A stretch of 64,000 nucleotides of DNA, from NCBI GenBank assembly GCA_964549445.1, contig CAZJVS010000024.1:4162-68161 (forward strand), given 5' to 3'. Below are positions 61,021 through 64,000 of this stretch, in pieces. Position numbers and translations under genes: made by a program. The notes below the pieces were generated by a model. It was not told the DNA's origin and made no database searches. It saw only the letters and a program-made list of their open reading frames with translations. Positions within the stretch are counted from its first letter, which is position 1. Every line of letters begins with the position of its first letter. Origin of the DNA: SpSt-539 sp964549445. Lineage in GTDB: Bacteria > Planctomycetota > Phycisphaerae > UBA1845 > UTPLA1.

Positions 61021-62061
61021 ATGAATGATCGTCGGCAGAACCTGATCGTTGGAATGTTTGCCATCGGCGGACTGGTCGTCATGGGACTGCTCGTCATGCT
61101 GTTCGGCGACGTGCTGACGTTCATCACGTCGCGGCCCTATTCCGTAAACGTCATCTTTCCACAGGGCGCCACGGTCGCGCTCCGGGAAGGCACGGCCGTG
61201 ACGCTCAACGGTAAGCGCGTCGGGCAGACGAAAGCGATCGAATTTCGCGATCCAGAGCGCCCCGCCGCCGGCCTCGTGGTCAAAGTCGCGATCGACAAGC
61301 GATACGGCCTGCCCCAGGGCACTCGCGCACAAGTGCTGACCTCTCTTATGGGTTTCGGCCGGCCGGCTCTTCAACTCCTGGTCGACGAAAAACTCGTGAG
61401 CGCACCGGAACTTCCTCGAAACGGCACCGCCGAAATCGTCGGCAAGCTGGTCCCGATGCTCGATCAGCTCCTGCCGCCGGAGATGCAGGACACGCTCGAG
61501 ACGGCCACGCGCCAGCTCGGACAGCTCGCCGACGGCCTGACACCCGTGGCGAACGATTTGCACCGCATCCTCGAAGTGCGCAGCATGAATGACGTGGACA
61601 CCCAGAAGCTTTCCGCCAACCTGTTCACGGCGGTTCAGCGGCTTGACGCATCGCTCAAGAGTCTCAACGCCGTCATCGGCAATCCGGAGAATCAGACCAA
61701 CATGGCCGCAGCACTGGCAAACCTGCGGCAGAGCAGCGAAGACCTCAAGACGGTCGTCGGACAGGCCCGCGGCACCATGATGCGATTCGACGAGACGCTC
61801 GATACCGTCCGCACCAATGTCGACTCGTCGGGGCGCAAACTCGTGACGGTGGCCGATTCGGCCGATCGTTTGCTGGGCGAGGCGCAGAAGACCTTTCGAT
61901 TGATGAACGAGGGAAAGGGCACTGCGGGGCTGTTCCTGAACGACAACCGGTTGTATGAATCGCTCGTGCTCATGACCGAACGTCTGAACAAGGCCCTCGA
62001 CGATATCCGCGACATCGCGACACTGATGAAGAAGGGTGAGATGATCTATCGCCTGCGATAG
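61021..62061 (+). CDS. mlaD: MCE/MlaD family substrate-binding protein
   Basis: 346 residues: one N-terminal membrane anchor (LIVGMFAIGGLVVMGLLVML), an MCE domain (about 40-120, YSVNVIFPQGATVALREGTA, LNGKRVGQTKAIEF), and a long helical C-terminal part that may form the tunnel or tether. Member of the MlaD family that captures phospholipid in the periplasm. Third gene of the E-F-D operon. Confidence 0.92.
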   Translation: MNDRRQNLIVGMFAIGGLVVMGLLVMLFGDVLTFITSRPYSVNVIFPQGATVALREGTAVTLNGKRVGQTKAIEFRDPERPAAGLVVKVAIDKRYGLPQGTRAQVLTSLMGFGRPALQLLVDEKLVSAPELPRNGTAEIVGKLVPMLDQLLPPEMQDTLETATRQLGQLADGLTPVANDLHRILEVRSMNDVDTQKLSANLFTAVQRLDASLKSLNAVIGNPENQTNMAAALANLRQSSEDLKTVVGQARGTMMRFDETLDTVRTNVDSSGRKLVTVADSADRLLGEAQKTFRLMNEGKGTAGLFLNDNRLYESLVLMTERLNKALDDIRDIATLMKKGEMIYRLR

Positions 62062-62085
62062 TTCTAGCGAAGGCGAGGGGACGGC

Positions 62086-63351
62086 ATGCTTGAAGCAGGG
62101 CTCCTGATCCTGGGTTTGCTCGTCGGCGGGCTGGTCGCCTGGCTGTGGGAATCGGGAAAAACGCGCGCGGCAGTCGCCGCACAGACCGAGGTGCGCCGTC
62201 AACTGGATGCCCAACTCATCGAGTCGGGCGCGCTCCGTCAGGGTCTGGCCGCCGAGCAGCTGGCGCGCGTGGAGGCCCACACGCGCCTCGAGACCTCGCT
62301 GCAGAAGTCCGAGGAGCTGAAGCATCTTCTGGTCAACGCCGAAAAGACGCTCAAGGATGCGTTTGCAGCACTTTCGGCCGAAGCGATCAAGAACAATACC
62401 GAGTACTTCGCAAAGCAGACCGAGGACAAGGTCAAGCCGCTGAAGGAAGCTCTCGACAAGTACGAAACACAGCTGAAGGAGCTCGAGAAGACGCGAGTCG
62501 GGGCCTACGAGGGTATCAAAGCCCAGATCAAGAACATCGGTGATGCCAACCAACAATTGAATCAGCAGACGTCGAAGCTCGTTACGGCACTCCGGGCGCC
62601 GCAGGTCCGGGGTCGATGGGGCGAGATCACGTTGCAGCGCGTCGTCGAAGTCGCCGGACTGTCACAACACTGCGATTTCGCCCCTCAGGTCTCCGTGAAT
62701 ACGGACGCCGGGCGGCTGCGGCCGGACCTGGTCGTAACGCTCCCCGGCAACCGAAGCGTCGTAGTCGATGCGAAGACGCCGCTCGCAGATTACATGAGCG
62801 CGATCGAAGCCGCCGACGAAGAGGCCCGCCAGGCCCACCTGAGACGCCATGCATCGTCCGTACGGGCCCACATGCAGGCGCTCTCCAACAAGAAGTACTG
62901 GGGGCAGTTCGACACGACGCCGGAGTTCGTCGTGCTCTTCCTTCCCGGCGAGTCGTTCTTCGCCGCTGCACTCGAGCAGGATCGCGAGTTGATCGAAGAT
63001 GCGATGCAAATCGGAGTTGTGTTGGCGACGCCCACGACACTGATTGCGCTCCTGCGAACCGTGGCATACACCTGGCAGCAGCAGGCCATGGCCGAGAACG
63101 CTCAGCGAATTGCGGAAGCCGCCCGCGAGCTGTTCGAGCGAATCGGCACCTTTGCGGGTCACCTGGGCGGAGTCGGCAAGAACTTGGAGCAAGCGACCGA
63201 GGCCTACAACCGCGCCGTGCGTTCGTGGGAATCGCGCGTGATCCCCAGTGGTCGTCGATTGCCGGAGCTCGGCGCGACGCCCTCCGATGCGGAGTTTCCA
63301 CAACTTCCGATGGTTGAGTCCGCGGCGGCTATGCCGTCCACAGAAGACTGA
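62086..63351 (+). CDS. rmuC: RmuC family DNA recombination protein
   Basis: 421 residues: N-terminal membrane helix, a coiled coil from about 25 to 150, then the RmuC nuclease-like domain (VRGRWGEITLQRVVEVAGL, VVDAKTPLADYMSAIEA, TPEFVVLFLPGESFFAAALE). Limits inversions between short repeats in E. coli; the enzymatic activity is unproven. GAGGGG lies 6 nt before the ATG. Probably not part of the lipid-transport operon despite the 24-nt gap. Confidence 0.93.
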   Translation: MLEAGLLILGLLVGGLVAWLWESGKTRAAVAAQTEVRRQLDAQLIESGALRQGLAAEQLARVEAHTRLETSLQKSEELKHLLVNAEKTLKDAFAALSAEAIKNNTEYFAKQTEDKVKPLKEALDKYETQLKELEKTRVGAYEGIKAQIKNIGDANQQLNQQTSKLVTALRAPQVRGRWGEITLQRVVEVAGLSQHCDFAPQVSVNTDAGRLRPDLVVTLPGNRSVVVDAKTPLADYMSAIEAADEEARQAHLRRHASSVRAHMQALSNKKYWGQFDTTPEFVVLFLPGESFFAAALEQDRELIEDAMQIGVVLATPTTLIALLRTVAYTWQQQAMAENAQRIAEAARELFERIGTFAGHLGGVGKNLEQATEAYNRAVRSWESRVIPSGRRLPELGATPSDAEFPQLPMVESAAAMPSTED

Positions 63352-63368
63352 CCCTCGGAACCCGCAAC

Positions 63369-64000
63369 TCACATCTTTTCGAGTGCGTGGAGGCCGAGCA
63401 GTTCCAGACCGATGCGAAGTGTCCTGGCCGTCAGATCGCAGAGCCGGACGCGCGAAGCCCGTGTCCGATCATCGGGCGCCTGAAGCACCGGGCAATTCTC
63501 ATAGAACCGCATGAACGCCGATGCGAGTTCGTAGAGGTACTCGCAGAGAACGTTGGGCAGGAGACCGTCGGCGACGACGGCGAGCGTCTCGGGGAATTGC
63601 AGGATGCGCTTGGCCAGCGCGATTTCCGCGGCGTCGGCCAAACCGACCGCGCCGCTGGCAGCGGGCACATTGAGTGCCGCCGATGCCTTGCGATGGATGC
63701 TTCGGATGCGCGCGTAGGCATACATCAGGTAGGGCGCAGTATTGCCCTGCAGCGCAAGCATTTTCTCCCAGCTGAATACGTAGTCAGTATTGCGGTTCTG
63801 CGAGAGATCGGCGTACTTGACCGCGCCGATTCCGACCGCGTGGGCGATATCTTTCTTCTCCGCATCCGACAGCGGGTCGAGGCCCAGCTCGTTGCGCTTG
63901 GCGTCGTTCTCGTCGATGAGCGCCCGTGCGCGACGTTCGGCTTCGTCGAGGAGGTCCTTGAGCCGAACGTTTTCCCCCGAGCGCGTCTTGAGCGGCCGCC
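63369..64000 (-). CDS. argS: Arginyl-tRNA synthetase, 3' part (5' end beyond window)
   Basis: Minus-strand gene whose start is past position 64000. The visible C-terminal 210 residues include KTRSGENVRLKDLL, GAVKYADLSQNR, FSWEKMLALQGNTAPYLMYA and the DALR anticodon-binding region with CEYLYELASAFMRFYENCPV, ending LGLHALEKM. Attaches arginine to its tRNA. Convergent with rmuC, with only 17 nt between stops. Confidence 0.95.
   Translation of the reverse strand, partial: RPLKTRSGENVRLKDLLDEAERRARALIDENDAKRNELGLDPLSDAEKKDIAHAVGIGAVKYADLSQNRNTDYVFSWEKMLALQGNTAPYLMYAYARIRSIHRKASAALNVPAASGAVGLADAAEIALAKRILQFPETLAVVADGLLPNVLCEYLYELASAFMRFYENCPVLQAPDDRTRASRVRLCDLTARTLRIGLELLGLHALEKM

Overview
The window is high-GC DNA from a bacterium of the Planctomycetota, most likely the Phycisphaerae side of the phylum. 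The signs are many secreted proteins ending in PEP-CTERM signals or in a dockerin-like tail (GDLNCDG ... GFVALLL), HAF, FG-GAP, NHL and beta-helix repeat proteins, zinc-ribbon membrane proteins, and housekeeping genes scattered away from their usual partners (accD, sucC and etfA without accA, sucD or etfB beside them). No rRNA, insertion sequence, prophage or CRISPR array was seen. The assignment rests on protein style, not on a phylogenetic marker.

0-15.4 kb: a tandem duplication of a whole transcription unit encoding PEP-CTERM/DUF4114 proteins; a SulP transporter, cysteine dioxygenase and FAD oxidoreductase sulfur cluster with a three-half-site operator-like element; a zinc-ribbon membrane protein; a lipoprotein-like esterase; hypoxanthine phosphoribosyltransferase followed by a PH-domain membrane protein and a secreted helical protein; a sigma-70-like factor; an ankyrin protein with truB. 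15.4-17.4 kb: coaX and a short MnmE-like GTPase. 17.6-27.4 kb: a surface-protein island with a thrombospondin-type-3 protein, a HAF-repeat protein, two tandem beta-helix proteins whose genes overlap, and a 1,123-residue passenger-repeat PEP-CTERM protein.

27.6-35.6 kb: a conserved unknown protein, tRNA-Leu, an SDR enzyme, a two-gene unit pairing a cohesin-like PEP-CTERM protein with a dockerin-tailed NHL propeller, tRNA-Phe, a lipoprotein and accD. Upstream of accD lie about 1.4 kb that look intergenic but hold five tiny genes (36-52 codons), most with strong ribosome-binding sites, plus sigma-70-like promoters and terminators. Three of them belong to one Trp-rich family that I do not recognise. 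This array is the best candidate here for an undescribed system.

35.8-48.9 kb: a secreted EEP-family nuclease/phosphatase, a GT87-like membrane protein, sucC, a vapBC module with an operator inside its promoter, an SRPBCC protein, an Old Yellow Enzyme, and a 1,854-residue surface protein with two blocks of exactly seven FG-GAP repeats, then a 1.1 kb spacer of short repeats. 48.9-64 kb: a zinc-ribbon protein, a fluoride riboswitch with crcB and a DUF190 protein, a secreted protein with a possible CGxG sorting tail, two family-2 glycosyltransferases, a DUF1015 protein, tdk with a nucleoside transporter, etfA, dprA, an Mla-type lipid transporter (permease, ATPase, MCE protein), rmuC, and the 3' part of argS running off the window end.

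Promoters of the TTGnnn-(16-18)-TAnnnT type can be read in front of many genes. Two of them place the predicted transcription start on the A of the ATG, which suggests leaderless mRNAs.
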